Made by a program: the position numbers and the translations under genes. DNA of 64,000 nucleotides, from assembly GCA_003506435.1 (NCBI GenBank), contig DOAQ01000046.1:248001-312000 (forward strand), read 5' to 3'. This stretch comes from Prolixibacteraceae bacterium (lineage in GTDB: Bacteria > Bacteroidota > Bacteroidia > Bacteroidales > Prolixibacteraceae). The notes below the pieces were generated by a model. The model ran no database searches. It was not told the DNA's origin and saw only the letters and a list, made by a program, of their open reading frames with translations. Positions 42,373-55,296 of the stretch are shown here, one piece after another. The stretch's first letter is position 1; each line of letters starts with the position of its first letter.

Positions 42373-43620
42373 ATGAAACGAGTAGTAATAACCGGACTTG
42401 GAGCCATCACCCCCGTGGGAAATTCGGTTCCCGAATATTGGAATTCGCTGATTCATGGAAAAAGTGGTTCTGCACAAATCTCACGGTTTGATGCGTCGGC
42501 ACTAAAAACACGGTTTGCATGTGAAGTAAAAAACTTCGATCCATTGCTGTATATGGAAAAACAGGAAGCCCGGAAAAACGACTTGTTTTCGCAATATGCA
42601 TTGGCGGCAACACAGGAATGTGTCATAAATTCGGAAATAAATTTCGAACAGGTTGACCGGCGAAGATGCGGAGTGATATGGGCCACCGGAATTGGAGGAA
42701 TTGGTTCTTTTGAAAAAGAAATTTATGAATATTTCATGGCAGGAGAAAAAAACCGGATCAGTCCGTTTTTTATTACCAAGATGATACCGAACATGGCCTC
42801 TGGATTGATCTCAATTAAATACGGTTTGCATGGCGCCAGTTATGCTACCGTTTCAGCGTGTTCATCATCCAACCATGCAATTACCGATTCGTACAACCTG
42901 ATAACATTGGGAAAAGCCGATGTTATGCTCGCCGGAGGATCGGAAGCGCCAATTACCCGGTCAACAGTGAGCGGGTTCAGTGTCATGAGAGCTCTTTCGG
43001 AACGCAACGATACGCCGGAAAGCGCTTCACGTCCATTTGATGAAACGCGCGATGGATTTGTTTTAGGAGAAGGCGCGGGGGTGCTGATGCTTGAGGAACT
43101 GGAGCATGCCAAACGCCGGGGTGCAACAATTTACGCCGAAATGACCGGTTATGGACTGGCATCTGACGCCTATCATATCACCGGTTCACACCCCGAAGGG
43201 CTTGGAGCACAGCTTGCTATGACAGAAGCTATGCGCGATGGAGGATTAAAACCGGAAGACATTGATTACATCAATACACATGCAACTTCGACACCTGTTG
43301 GCGATATTAGCGAAGCACGGGCAATTGCTGCTATTTTTAACGACTGTCTGGCTCATGTAGCTGTTGGGGCCACCAAATCGATGACCGGGCATTTACTTGG
43401 CGCAGCAGGGGCTATTGAAGCAAGTTGCTGTGTGCTTGCAGTAAAAAATGATATGATTCCGCCAACCATCAACCTGCAAACCATCGACCCGTCCATTGAT
43501 CCCCGTTTGAATATATTCAGGCCTGAAGCCCAAAAGCAGACTGTACGAGCTGCACTGAATAACTCGTTTGGCTTTGGCGGACATATTGTGAGTACACTAT
43601 TTCAAAAGTTTGTTGAGTAA
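42373..43620 (+). CDS. fabF: Beta-ketoacyl-ACP synthase II (FabF type)
   Basis: Condensing enzyme of fatty-acid elongation, 415 aa. The catalytic triad is Cys in TVSACSSSNHAI, His in NTHATSTPVGD and His in KSMTGHLLGAAGA; FNDCLAHVAVGATKS and NNSFGFGGH are also typical. The nucleophile context ACSSSNHA differs slightly from the common ACATGTHA, so a specialised KAS II is possible. It lies in an operon with tetR and ends in a bidirectional terminator. Confidence 0.93.
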   Translation: MKRVVITGLGAITPVGNSVPEYWNSLIHGKSGSAQISRFDASALKTRFACEVKNFDPLLYMEKQEARKNDLFSQYALAATQECVINSEINFEQVDRRRCGVIWATGIGGIGSFEKEIYEYFMAGEKNRISPFFITKMIPNMASGLISIKYGLHGASYATVSACSSSNHAITDSYNLITLGKADVMLAGGSEAPITRSTVSGFSVMRALSERNDTPESASRPFDETRDGFVLGEGAGVLMLEELEHAKRRGATIYAEMTGYGLASDAYHITGSHPEGLGAQLAMTEAMRDGGLKPEDIDYINTHATSTPVGDISEARAIAAIFNDCLAHVAVGATKSMTGHLLGAAGAIEASCCVLAVKNDMIPPTINLQTIDPSIDPRLNIFRPEAQKQTVRAALNNSFGFGGHIVSTLFQKFVE

Positions 43621-43637
43621 ACGATATACAGATAATG

Positions 43638-43675
43638 AAAAAAATCCCGGCTCATCACAGTCCGGGATTTTTTAT
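43638..43675. terminator. Bidirectional terminator between fabF and the U32 gene
   Basis: AAAAATCCCGG / CCGGGATTTTT stem with A and T tails on both sides, placed between convergent genes. Confidence 0.88.
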
Positions 43676-43688
43676 TTTTGAAAAGTCA

Positions 43689-45677
43689 TCACTTCAATCC
43701 TTTCTTAAAATTGAAAGTAGTTGACGGATGAATTTGTTCACTGTCCTTAAAACGGGTCATCACTTTTTTTATCAGGTTGCTGGTGGGCGTATCGAAACTG
43801 AGGTCGATTAAAAATTTTCGGAACCCGGCATCCATCAATTGTTTTTTGTATTGTGTGAGCGAAACAGGTACATCGGGAATTACAATGGTCATTCCGTCTT
43901 TTATAATCCTCCGAAAAGTTTTCCCTGAATCATCTTTGAACTTACTTTCTGTTTGATTTATTTTCACCGGCATACGCGAATAAAACAATTCAGGATAAAA
44001 ATACAAGGGAACCAAGCCATTTCGGTTTTGCATGTTCAGCAGGTTTTCCATGTCATTTTCCTGCGGATAACAAAAATCCTGCAAACCTTCATTTATCATC
44101 AACCGGGCAGAAGCATCGTTGTATACGTATATATTTTCATTGCCTGAAAAAACAGCTCCTTTGGGTAGTAATAATTTTTGCGATAAATGACTGATAAAAA
44201 AACGATTAAATCCACTATTTTCAAGTTTTACTGCCAGCATCTGATAAAAATACAATTGTTCCTCGGAAATGAATCTGGGCAGCTCAATGTATATTTTCGC
44301 TTTGTTTTCCTGAAGAAAAGCCGATTGCCAATCGGCCTTTTCCCAGTCGCTCTTCCTAAATTTCAGGATCAGCGCATCAATATCGGTAAAACGAATCTTT
44401 CGAAGCCAGTCGGGGTTGTCAACACGGACAAACAATTGCGGTTGACCGGCGTATTTTTTCACATTCAGCTCATCGTACACTTTTTGTTTCTGGCTGCGCG
44501 ACCACTGGAAAGCAGGTTCCTGAGGCAAGTTCCTGAATTTAGTCGGGAATTTTTCATCACCCAAACCAACCAAAAACACAAGGTCTCCGGCACTAATTCC
44601 ACTTTTATCGACATTTCGCAACTCGCACAGTCCATTTTTCAATGTCAGATCACTAACTTTCAGGTTTACAGCAGAATTGACACTTGTACACTGAATACGA
44701 AGCCGGTTCCCTTCTTTTAGATCAAAAGAACTGCGCACCCATATACTCTTTCCATCAGTGTGTTCAACCATTCCAATTTCAATTCCCGTATTCGGACTGG
44801 AGGTAATCCCGTTTTTTACATCTCCGCCAAGGAAATAGGATATTTTTTCGCGCCCCATATCGAAGCGCAGCATTTCAACCGCCTGCTCAACCCGGGCTGG
44901 CTGATCTATCGCAAGACGGTATGCCCGTGCAACCTGAAACACGTAGTCAGCCGATTTCATCCGGCCTTCTACCTTCAGCGAACTTACTTTATATTCTATC
45001 AACTTTGAAAGATTTTCCAGTTGCTGGTTATCCTTCAGGCTAAAAATAAACCGTTTTTCGCCGGTATCGTTATAAATCATTCGGCACGGCTGGGCGCACA
45101 TCCCGCGGTTGGCTCCCTGCCCTCCCTGATAACTGCTGAAAAGACACATGCCTGAAAACGAATAACACAAGGCACCGTGTATAAAAAGCTCAATTTCAGA
45201 ATTTATTTTTCCTGAAATATGTTCCAATTCCTGCATGGTAAGTTCACGCGCCAGTATGGTTCGCGAAATACCTTTCAACGCATTGAAATTGACACCCAAC
45301 GAATTATGGTTCCCCATTTGAGTACTGGCATGAATCTTCAGGTTTGGAAAAAAACGCCGGGCGATCAGATAAACGCCCCAATCCTGTATAATGACGGCAT
45401 CAACCCGGGCTTTTGAAAGAAAAGAGAGTGCATCGATCAAATCTTTCAGTTCTGCATTTTTTATAACCGTGTTGAGCGTCACATAGATTTTTACGTTTTT
45501 CTGCTTTGCTTCCTGAACTGCGGCCAGCAACTGGGTATTCGAGAAATTCATGGCACGCCCTCGCGCATTGAAATTGCGAAGGCCCAGAAAAATTGCATCG
45601 GCCCCTCCCCTGATCGCTGCATAAAACGACTCAACGTTTCCGGCCGGAAGTAATAATTCAGTTTTTTTATTTGCCAT
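43689..45677 (-). CDS. U32-family peptidase-like protein, RlhA type
   Basis: Protein of 662 aa. The N-terminal U32 domain (about 5-300) begins ELLLPAGNVESFYAAIRGGADAI and holds the signature ELFIHGALCYSFSGMCLFS plus GANRGMCAQPCR, whose Cys residues may hold an Fe-S cluster. The C-terminal half (about 330-662) matches the long form of the family. E. coli RlhA (YdcP), of nearly the same length, adds a hydroxyl to C2501 of 23S rRNA; the same role is inferred here. Classical peptidase activity is doubtful for this family. Confidence 0.88.
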   Translation of the reverse strand: MANKKTELLLPAGNVESFYAAIRGGADAIFLGLRNFNARGRAMNFSNTQLLAAVQEAKQKNVKIYVTLNTVIKNAELKDLIDALSFLSKARVDAVIIQDWGVYLIARRFFPNLKIHASTQMGNHNSLGVNFNALKGISRTILARELTMQELEHISGKINSEIELFIHGALCYSFSGMCLFSSYQGGQGANRGMCAQPCRMIYNDTGEKRFIFSLKDNQQLENLSKLIEYKVSSLKVEGRMKSADYVFQVARAYRLAIDQPARVEQAVEMLRFDMGREKISYFLGGDVKNGITSSPNTGIEIGMVEHTDGKSIWVRSSFDLKEGNRLRIQCTSVNSAVNLKVSDLTLKNGLCELRNVDKSGISAGDLVFLVGLGDEKFPTKFRNLPQEPAFQWSRSQKQKVYDELNVKKYAGQPQLFVRVDNPDWLRKIRFTDIDALILKFRKSDWEKADWQSAFLQENKAKIYIELPRFISEEQLYFYQMLAVKLENSGFNRFFISHLSQKLLLPKGAVFSGNENIYVYNDASARLMINEGLQDFCYPQENDMENLLNMQNRNGLVPLYFYPELFYSRMPVKINQTESKFKDDSGKTFRRIIKDGMTIVIPDVPVSLTQYKKQLMDAGFRKFLIDLSFDTPTSNLIKKVMTRFKDSEQIHPSTTFNFKKGLK

Positions 45678-45895
45678 AACTCATGAAATTCAATGCAAAC
45701 ATAGAAAAAAGGCGGAGGTGAAAAAATTCAACCCGGGAGTATTTTCCCGGTACCCCAATGTCAGTATCAGAAAAATAAGTTTCAAACTATATTATAAAAC
45801 ACAAATTACAATCATCGCTTATTTTTATCAATTATAAATTACAGTTTAAACTCAATTTTGCTATCCCGGGATTACAATTTAGATTTTTTAAAATC

Positions 45896-45903
45896 TATTT
45901 TTG
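45896..45903 (+). promoter_or_regulatory. -7 promoter box before the AAA ATPase gene
   Basis: TATTTTTG fits TAnnTTTG and overlaps the TTG at 45901, so the ATG at 45919 is taken as the start. Confidence 0.5.
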
Positions 45904-45918
45904 TACTCTGAATTGAAT

Positions 45919-47097
45919 ATGGAACACCTTATTGACATACATAACACGCTTCAAAGCAGTACCCGGAATACCATAAAAAGGGAATTGTCGAACGAAATCA
46001 ACTGGAACGACCGGATGATTTGTATCAAAGGGTTCCGGGGTGTTGGAAAAACTACCTTCCTGCTTGATATTGTAAGAGATCAGTATCTGAACGACCGGAC
46101 TTGCCTGTATGTCAACCTGAACAGTTTTTATTTTTCGCGCCGGAAGATTTTCAATTTTGCGGATGAGTTTTACAAGAAAGGTGGCAAAACGCTGATTCTC
46201 GACCAGATCAACAAATATCCCGACTGGGCAAAGGAACTGCGTTCCTGTTACGACGAATTTCCCGATTTGAAAATTATTTTTTCTGCATCGCCGGTTATAC
46301 GGGTGATTGATGGCAATGAATATTTAAACGGTATTGCCAAAGTGTATCATCTCGAAGGCCTGTCGTTCCGCGAATACATCAATTTCACAACGGGTCTGGC
46401 ATTCCGCAGATATACATTGAATGAAATAATTGACAATCACCTGTCGATTGCCGGAAGCATAACTGAAAAAATAAAGCCGCTCGCTTTTTTTAACGAATAC
46501 CTGAAAGAAGGTTATTACCCGTATTTCCTGCACAACAAGCCATTTTATAACGAAACATTACTGAAGCATATCAATCTGGCATTGGAAATTGATGTTACCT
46601 ATTTAAATCAGATTGAATTAAAATATCTGCCCAGACTCCGAAAGCTGTTGCAGATCATTTCGAGCCACGTGCCTTTTTCGCCAAATGTGAGTAAATTGAG
46701 CGCCGATGTGAAAACTTCGCGGGCTACGATTATGAATTATCTGGCTTATCTGAAGAATGCACGACTGATCAACCAACTGTTTTCGAACGGGAACGATGAT
46801 CAGATGAAGAAACCCGATCAGGTGTATTTACAGAATACAAATCTGATTTATGCCATTGATCCGGGAAATGTGAATAATAATAACCTGAGACTGACCTTTT
46901 TTTATAACCAGGTCGGTTATCAGTATGAAATAAAAAACTCGGCTATTGCCGATTTTAAAGTAAACGGTGAATATCACTTTTCAGTAGGTGGAAAATATAC
47001 TGAACCAAAAGGCGAAAATTGTTATGCCGCAGCCGATTTAATTGAAATTGGTGATGGAAATATCATTCCGCTTTGGTTGTTTGGATTTTTGTATTGA
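45919..47097 (+). CDS. AAA ATPase of the DUF4143-associated (AAA_14) type
   Basis: ATP-binding protein of 392 aa. The P-loop is GFRGVGKTTF at about residues 38-47 and a Walker B-like KTLILDQINKYPDW follows at about 92. SASPVIRVIDGNEYLNGIAK and HLEGLSFREYINF are features of AAA_14 ATPases, usually joined to a DUF4143 C-terminal domain, here about 195-392 with a winged-helix-like centre (VKTSRATIMNYLAYLKNARL). The family is common and strain-variable in Bacteroidota, and its function is unknown. It is single, between the U32 gene and nifJ. Confidence 0.85.
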   Translation: MEHLIDIHNTLQSSTRNTIKRELSNEINWNDRMICIKGFRGVGKTTFLLDIVRDQYLNDRTCLYVNLNSFYFSRRKIFNFADEFYKKGGKTLILDQINKYPDWAKELRSCYDEFPDLKIIFSASPVIRVIDGNEYLNGIAKVYHLEGLSFREYINFTTGLAFRRYTLNEIIDNHLSIAGSITEKIKPLAFFNEYLKEGYYPYFLHNKPFYNETLLKHINLALEIDVTYLNQIELKYLPRLRKLLQIISSHVPFSPNVSKLSADVKTSRATIMNYLAYLKNARLINQLFSNGNDDQMKKPDQVYLQNTNLIYAIDPGNVNNNNLRLTFFYNQVGYQYEIKNSAIADFKVNGEYHFSVGGKYTEPKGENCYAAADLIEIGDGNIIPLWLFGFLY

Positions 47098-47175
47098 GGA
47101 ATTGGAAGCAAACATTCGGATTTAAGTATTAAGAATCAAATAAAAATTAAATATCAAAAACTAAAAGTGAATAAA

Positions 47176-50724
<3,549 letters not shown>

Positions 50725-50744
50725 AAAACCTCGATTATAAATTT

Positions 50745-50785
50745 GAAAAGCCGTCGCCTGATTTATTGGGTGGCGGTTTTTTTTC
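50745..50785 (+). terminator. Intrinsic terminator after nifJ
   Basis: AAAGCCGTCGCC / GGTGGCGGTTTT stem (with G-T pairs) followed by eight T. Confidence 0.75.
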
Positions 50786-50820
50786 AGACCTGACAGATAT
50801 TAAAAAGCCTGCCAGGTCTG
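50785..50820. repeat. Palindromic repeat CAGACCTG...CAGGTCTG
   Basis: Arms CAGACCTG and CAGGTCTG enclose 20 bases between nifJ and the aldolase gene. Its look is that of the short palindromic repeats scattered between genes in many Bacteroidota, but only one copy is in this window. Confidence 0.5.
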
Positions 50821-50825
50821 ATTTA

Positions 50826-52121
50826 TTATGAAAGAAATTTTTTCCGCAATTCTTCTACCTGAGACAGGTTAATAGGTATCAACTTACCCAAAGAAGCCCC
50901 AAGTGTCAGCGATTTCGCACTGAATTCAGCCACTTCGAGACGGTCGAATGTACCCAACAGTTTATCGCCGGTTACCAGTACCGAATCGTTATTGATGATC
51001 ACCACCGGGGTATTGTCCGACAGAATATTCAGGATGGTTTCTGATCCGGCAAAATGAGAACCGAACGGAACATTGGGAACATCCTGCAAAAAAATCCAGC
51101 TTTCGGGAATGGTACGCACGTCGAATTTCCGGCCAGTAACGCTATAAGCCATTAGATACGGGGCTTGTGTAAGAATAATGGAATTCACTTTCGGAAAACG
51201 TTTATAAATTTCCTGGTGCAGCCAGGTGGAACGGCTGGGTATTTTCCCCGGCTCGCGCCTGCCATCTTTAATCTGCACAATATCTTCGTTTTGAATGTCC
51301 CAACGGGCAACGTTGGTTGGTGTGATCAGAAAATCGTTGCCTCTCCAGCGAACAGAAACTGTTCCATACGAACTAATCATCAGACCCTGGTCGCAGGCCC
51401 GGTGTACAATCTTCTTTATTTCTTCCCGGATGGCCCGTTCGTCCGAAGGGTGTTCAACCGACTTCATCTCAGGCAACAACCGAGGTATCTGGCTTTCAAA
51501 TTCTTCGATCTGTTCATCCGTCAAATAGTTTGGTTTTCCGATGGTATTCCCGTAGATAATAGTCCGGGCACAGAATTCGAGGGTTTCAAAGCGCTGAAAG
51601 GCATCTCTCAGGTCGGTTCCGCCAACCACCGTTCCGTGATTTTCCATGATCACCGCACTGAAACCTTTCCGGAATTCACGGGCAATGGATTCACCCAGCA
51701 AATCGCTGCCCGGCAATTCGTAAGGAGCGTAACCAATATCACCACATACATATTTAGCTTGCGAAATCACATTGGTGTCGGGTATCTGCCGAACAATGCT
51801 GAACGAAACCAGCGCCGGAGGGTGCGCATGAACTACTGCTTTTATATCGGGACGACATTCGTAAATAGCCCGGTGGAACGGGTATTCTGATGAAGGTTTG
51901 TGACGACCAACGATCGTTCCGTCTTTCTTTATACATATTATATCGGAAGGGCGCAGCGAGCCTTTATCAATGGCCGACGGGGTTACCCAGATGTCGCCGT
52001 TTTCGTCGATAATGGATACATTTCCACCGGAAGTGGTGGTCAACCCACTGTGGTAAATTTTATCAATGATCATCGTAATCTGGTCACGGGGATGCATCAG
52101 TTGGGTATCTAATCGTTTCAT
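50826..52121 (-). CDS. Tandem class II aldolase/adducin protein, second domain degenerate
   Basis: Protein of 431 aa made of two aldolase-II domains. The first (about 10-205) keeps the zinc His pair in VVHAHPPALV, the third His in MENHGTVVGG and the acidic residue in SSEYPFHRAIYE, so it may act on a sugar phosphate such as fuculose- or ribulose-phosphate. In the second (about 225-425) the same places read LTQAPYLMAYS and INNDSVLVTG: all metal ligands are lost, so it is probably structural. No other sugar catabolism genes are next to it. Confidence 0.85.
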   Translation of the reverse strand: MKRLDTQLMHPRDQITMIIDKIYHSGLTTTSGGNVSIIDENGDIWVTPSAIDKGSLRPSDIICIKKDGTIVGRHKPSSEYPFHRAIYECRPDIKAVVHAHPPALVSFSIVRQIPDTNVISQAKYVCGDIGYAPYELPGSDLLGESIAREFRKGFSAVIMENHGTVVGGTDLRDAFQRFETLEFCARTIIYGNTIGKPNYLTDEQIEEFESQIPRLLPEMKSVEHPSDERAIREEIKKIVHRACDQGLMISSYGTVSVRWRGNDFLITPTNVARWDIQNEDIVQIKDGRREPGKIPSRSTWLHQEIYKRFPKVNSIILTQAPYLMAYSVTGRKFDVRTIPESWIFLQDVPNVPFGSHFAGSETILNILSDNTPVVIINNDSVLVTGDKLLGTFDRLEVAEFSAKSLTLGASLGKLIPINLSQVEELRKKFLS

Positions 52122-52227
52122 ACGAATACAGAATTAGTTTTTACAAAAACAAAATTATCCAAATGAAATACTATTCAGGAAAAACAAACAGTTATTCGTA
52201 CTAAAATAACAAAAAAGAAGGTTGTTA

Positions 52228-52539
52228 TTATTGTCCTGATTTTTTCAGGCAAATTAAATCGCAGAAAAGGAAGGAACCAACCAGCCCGTAACGGCTCCGC
52301 ATCCATTCGGAAATGAACGAACCGGCCTTTTGTCCGAGAAAGAACGCCGCTACCATAAAAACATAGGTATGCCAGGCAAAACCCAGATCGGTATACATGC
52401 GAAGAGCGATAATAACCAGTACCGGAATGTGGATTGCCAGTATCCATTGCATGGAAAATTTTCGCACGTTGGCGCGCCAGTAGCCAAACGGAATATTTAG
52501 CAGGAATACGGTTAATGTAACCAGTGCAAGTTTCATCAT
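52228..52539 (-). CDS. Small membrane protein, unknown function
   Basis: Protein of 103 aa with three hydrophobic helices (about 3-18, 30-48 and 55-75). The segment VFLLNIPFGYWRANVRKFSM, then QWILAIHIPV and AAFFLGQKAGS look conserved, and the end is basic. It lies 2 bp after folE on the same strand and is probably co-transcribed. I have seen proteins of this look in Bacteroidota but no function is known. Confidence 0.75.
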   Translation of the reverse strand: MMKLALVTLTVFLLNIPFGYWRANVRKFSMQWILAIHIPVLVIIALRMYTDLGFAWHTYVFMVAAFFLGQKAGSFISEWMRSRYGLVGSFLFCDLICLKKSGQ

Positions 52540-52541
52540 TC

Positions 52542-53273
52542 TTATAAAACGTATTTCAGAAACTCGTCGCGTTTCTGCTGATTTTTAAAGATACCGCTGT
52601 ATTCGACGGTTACGGTCGAACTACTTTCGTCCTGAATGCCACGCGACGACACACACAGGTGTTTGGCGTCAATCAAGACTGCCACATCTTCGGTTTTCAG
52701 TACTCTTTTCAGTTCGTTGGCAATCTGCACAGTCAACCGTTCCTGAACCTGCGGACGGCGCGCAAAATAATCGACGATGCGATTAATTTTTGACAGACCG
52801 ATCACTTCGCCATTCGAGACATAGGCAACATGCGCTTTTCCGACAATCGGCAGGAAATGGTGTTCGCAGGTTGAATTCAGGTTGATATTTTTCTCAACCA
52901 GCATTTCGCCGTATTTAAACTTGTTGTCGAAGACCGATATTTTGGGCTTGTTTTCCGGGTTGAGGCCGTAAAATATTTCTTTGACGAACATTTTAGCTAC
53001 CCGTTGAGGCGTACCGTTCAGGCTGTCGTCGCTTAAATCGAGGCCCATTGTTTCCATAATATCGCGGAATTTTTCTTCAATAATTGCCATTTTCTGTTCG
53101 TCGCTCAACACGAAAGCATCTTCGCGCATCGGCGTTTCAATCGATGTTGCAATATGGTTGTCGCCAATAATATCGTGTCCGTTAAAATCAGTCTTTACTG
53201 AAATATGGGAATTACCATTTACCCTCGGGGTATTGGTAATTGGTTGTACAAATCCGTTAACCTTCATAATCAT
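52542..53273 (-). CDS. folE: GTP cyclohydrolase I
   Basis: First enzyme of folate (tetrahydropterin) synthesis, 243 aa. Family segments are MGLDLSDDSLNGTPQRVAKM, the zinc-binding CEHHFLPIVGKAHVAYV, GLSKINRIVDYFARRPQVQE and HLCVSSRGI with the second zinc Cys. The N-terminal 50 residues, before TPMREDAFV, are an extension not needed for the core and of low complexity. A purine-rich GGAG ribosome site precedes the ATG at 53273. A perfect palindrome lies about 30 bp upstream, so the operon is probably under a dedicated repressor. Confidence 0.96.
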   Translation of the reverse strand: MIMKVNGFVQPITNTPRVNGNSHISVKTDFNGHDIIGDNHIATSIETPMREDAFVLSDEQKMAIIEEKFRDIMETMGLDLSDDSLNGTPQRVAKMFVKEIFYGLNPENKPKISVFDNKFKYGEMLVEKNINLNSTCEHHFLPIVGKAHVAYVSNGEVIGLSKINRIVDYFARRPQVQERLTVQIANELKRVLKTEDVAVLIDAKHLCVSSRGIQDESSSTVTVEYSGIFKNQQKRDEFLKYVL

Positions 53274-53303
53274 TTCTCCTATTCATTGATTTTTTTCAAA
53301 ATA

Positions 53304-53322
53304 ACAAACAATACTTGTTTGT
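53304..53322. promoter_or_regulatory. Palindromic operator before folE
   Basis: Perfect inverted repeat ACAAACAA-TAC-TTGTTTGT, 8-base arms with a 3-base centre, ending 31 bp upstream of the folE start. This is where its promoter should lie, and the site has the size of a TetR/MarR-type operator. Confidence 0.6.
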
Positions 53323-53360
53323 CTTTTGTTTAAAGTCAAAATCAATGATTCGGAAAAAAA

Positions 53361-54515
53361 TTAAAGCCGGTCTTCCAGTATCATCCGAATTTCTTTGGGT
53401 CCGATATTGGCTTTCTCCCCTATTTTGTATCCGCGTTTTTCGAAGCGGGCGCAAATGCGGTCGATGGTTTCAGCCGGAACACCGTATTCGGGCAAACGGG
53501 TGGGCACACCAACCGATTCAAAGAAATATACTACTGCCGAAATTGTATTTTCAATTTTTTGTTCATCGGTTCTCCCTTGTACCTTGAACACCCGCTCTCC
53601 AAGTTGAATAATCTTTTCTTTCTTTTGATCTGCAAATACTTTCATTATCCCGGGTAAAACAATGCACAAGGTCCGCCCGTGATCAATTCCGTGGAAAGCA
53701 GTCAGTTCGTGACCAATCATGTGGGTTGCCCAGTCCTGTGGAACGCCCACGCCAATCAGGCCATTCAGCGCCATGGTTGCGCTCCACATGAAATTGGCAG
53801 CAGAATCGTAATCGGTGCGGTTTGCCAGAACTTTTGGTCCTTCTTCGATCAGGGTTTGCATGATACTTTCTGCAAAGCGGTCCTGAATTGGTGAATTGAC
53901 AGGATATGTCAGGTATTGCTCAGTAACATGAACAAATGCATCGACAATACCATTGGCGACCTGCCTGTCGGGTAACGAAAATATTACTTCCGGATCGAGA
54001 ACTGAAAATTTAGGCATCACCAAATCCGACCCAAAAACGAGTTTCTCCTGGATTTCAACACGGGTAATAACCGCACCTCCATTCATTTCAGAACCGGTAG
54101 CCGGTAAAGTAAGGACTGCTCCAATAGGCAAGGCTTTTTCAACAGGAGCCCTATTTGCTAAAATATCCCAGGGATCATTTCCCTGATGATATACAGCCGC
54201 TGCTATGAATTTAGTACCATCGAGTACCGAACCACCGCCAACTGAAAGCAAAAAGTCTATTTTTTCATTCTTCGCAATTTCAACTGCTTTCATCAGCGTT
54301 TCGTAATGGGGATTGGGTTCAATACCACCAAATTCGAGTACTTCGAAATCTTTGACCGATTCTTTGACCTGATCGTAAACACCGTTTTTGAAAATACTTC
54401 CGCCTCCGTAGGTCAGCAGTATTTTAGCTCCCTGGGGTATTTCTGTTCCGGTTTTCGAAATGGTGCCTTTTCCAAACAATATCTTCACCAGGTTATAAAA
54501 TGTAAAATTGTTCAT
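53361..54515 (-). CDS. Iron-containing alcohol dehydrogenase (BDH/YqhD type)
   Basis: NAD(P)H-dependent alcohol/aldehyde oxidoreductase of 384 aa. The nucleotide-binding motif is GGGSVLDGTKFIA; the metal-binding region shows THMIGHELTAFHGIDHGRTL with the family His residues, and Asp in GIVDAFVHV. Length and layout match BdhA/YqhD, which reduce aldehydes such as butanal and toxic short aldehydes. It is upstream of folE on the same strand but 88 bp away, separated by the palindrome. Confidence 0.94.
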   Translation of the reverse strand: MNNFTFYNLVKILFGKGTISKTGTEIPQGAKILLTYGGGSIFKNGVYDQVKESVKDFEVLEFGGIEPNPHYETLMKAVEIAKNEKIDFLLSVGGGSVLDGTKFIAAAVYHQGNDPWDILANRAPVEKALPIGAVLTLPATGSEMNGGAVITRVEIQEKLVFGSDLVMPKFSVLDPEVIFSLPDRQVANGIVDAFVHVTEQYLTYPVNSPIQDRFAESIMQTLIEEGPKVLANRTDYDSAANFMWSATMALNGLIGVGVPQDWATHMIGHELTAFHGIDHGRTLCIVLPGIMKVFADQKKEKIIQLGERVFKVQGRTDEQKIENTISAVVYFFESVGVPTRLPEYGVPAETIDRICARFEKRGYKIGEKANIGPKEIRMILEDRL

Positions 54516-54544
54516 CGTCTTTATTTTTGTTCTTTTTCGTGCAT

Positions 54545-54552
54545 CAAATTTA
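54545..54552 (-). promoter_or_regulatory. -7 promoter box of the alcohol dehydrogenase gene
   Basis: Minus-strand TAAATTTG fits TAnnTTTG about 30 bp before the ATG. It is back to back with the plus-strand box at 54559. Confidence 0.5.
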
Positions 54553-54558
54553 AAAAAT

Positions 54559-54566
54559 TAATTTTG
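54559..54566 (+). promoter_or_regulatory. -7 promoter box of the membrane protein gene at 54591
   Basis: TAATTTTG fits TAnnTTTG; it excludes the much longer upstream open frame as the coding start. Confidence 0.5.
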
Positions 54567-54590
54567 CCTGAAAACTTAATAATTGTGAAT

Positions 54591-55175
54591 ATGCCGGAAG
54601 AAATAAAAGCAGGGGTTGATTATGAGGAGAGATACAAAGAACTGGGAGATGCAGAAATCAGGGAAATCCTTTTGAAGCGAAAAAGTTATCAGCCCCAGGC
54701 AGCCCAGGCGGCCATCCAGGAAGCAATCAGCCGGGGTATCCTGCAATCGGAACAGGATTTGTTTTCCGGAGAATACAATCCTCCGCCAAGCCGGTCCGGC
54801 TTTTTATTTCCCGATATTCAGAACCCGGAACAAAAATCGAAGATATTAGCGAGCCTCCGCCGCATCATCTATATTCTGGGAATTATCCCGTTCGCTTTTG
54901 CCGTAATGAATTATTTCCATGGAAACTTCTCCTCCGTTATTGCATTTGCTGTTGCAGGAGCAGCCTGGCTATTTTTCAACTTCATGCTTTCGAAAACAAA
55001 AAGCAGCCTGATTCTAAATACGATGCTTGTCGTACTTATCATCGCATTTGGTTACGCAATATTCACTGTTTCCACCATGAAAGCACCAGAAATAATGGAT
55101 TTCATAGCTATTATTGCAACCTTCATGGTTTCGCTTTATTGCTTGTTGTTTGCCCGGTCAATCATGAAAAGCTGA
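54591..55175 (+). CDS. Four-helix membrane protein with N-terminal soluble part
   Basis: Protein of 194 aa. The N-terminal 70 residues are charged and helical (YKELGDAEIREILLKRKSYQ), a repeat-like pattern with KSYQPQAAQAAIQEAISRGI that recalls short helical segments in other Bacteroidota membrane proteins. Four hydrophobic helices follow (about 88-106, 112-132, 139-158 and 168-188). No catalytic motif is seen; function unknown. The open frame extends upstream to 54306 antisense to the dehydrogenase, but the promoter box at 54559 favours the ATG at 54591. Confidence 0.75.
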   Translation: MPEEIKAGVDYEERYKELGDAEIREILLKRKSYQPQAAQAAIQEAISRGILQSEQDLFSGEYNPPPSRSGFLFPDIQNPEQKSKILASLRRIIYILGIIPFAFAVMNYFHGNFSSVIAFAVAGAAWLFFNFMLSKTKSSLILNTMLVVLIIAFGYAIFTVSTMKAPEIMDFIAIIATFMVSLYCLLFARSIMKS

Positions 55176-55258
55176 ACCTCATTTCAGGAAAAACCTTCAT
55201 TTACCTAAAAAAAACCTCATTTCATCGATAACTTTCTGTATTGATTAGGTACAATTCC

Positions 55259-55266
55259 TAGTTTTG
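55259..55266 (+). promoter_or_regulatory. -7 promoter box of the DUF2807 lipoprotein gene
   Basis: TAGTTTTG fits TAnnTTTG and overlaps the first possible start codons (55264, 55267), so the ATG at 55297 is preferred. Confidence 0.5.
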
Positions 55267-55296
55267 ATGCCGGAAGTAAAAATAAAATCCAACGTA

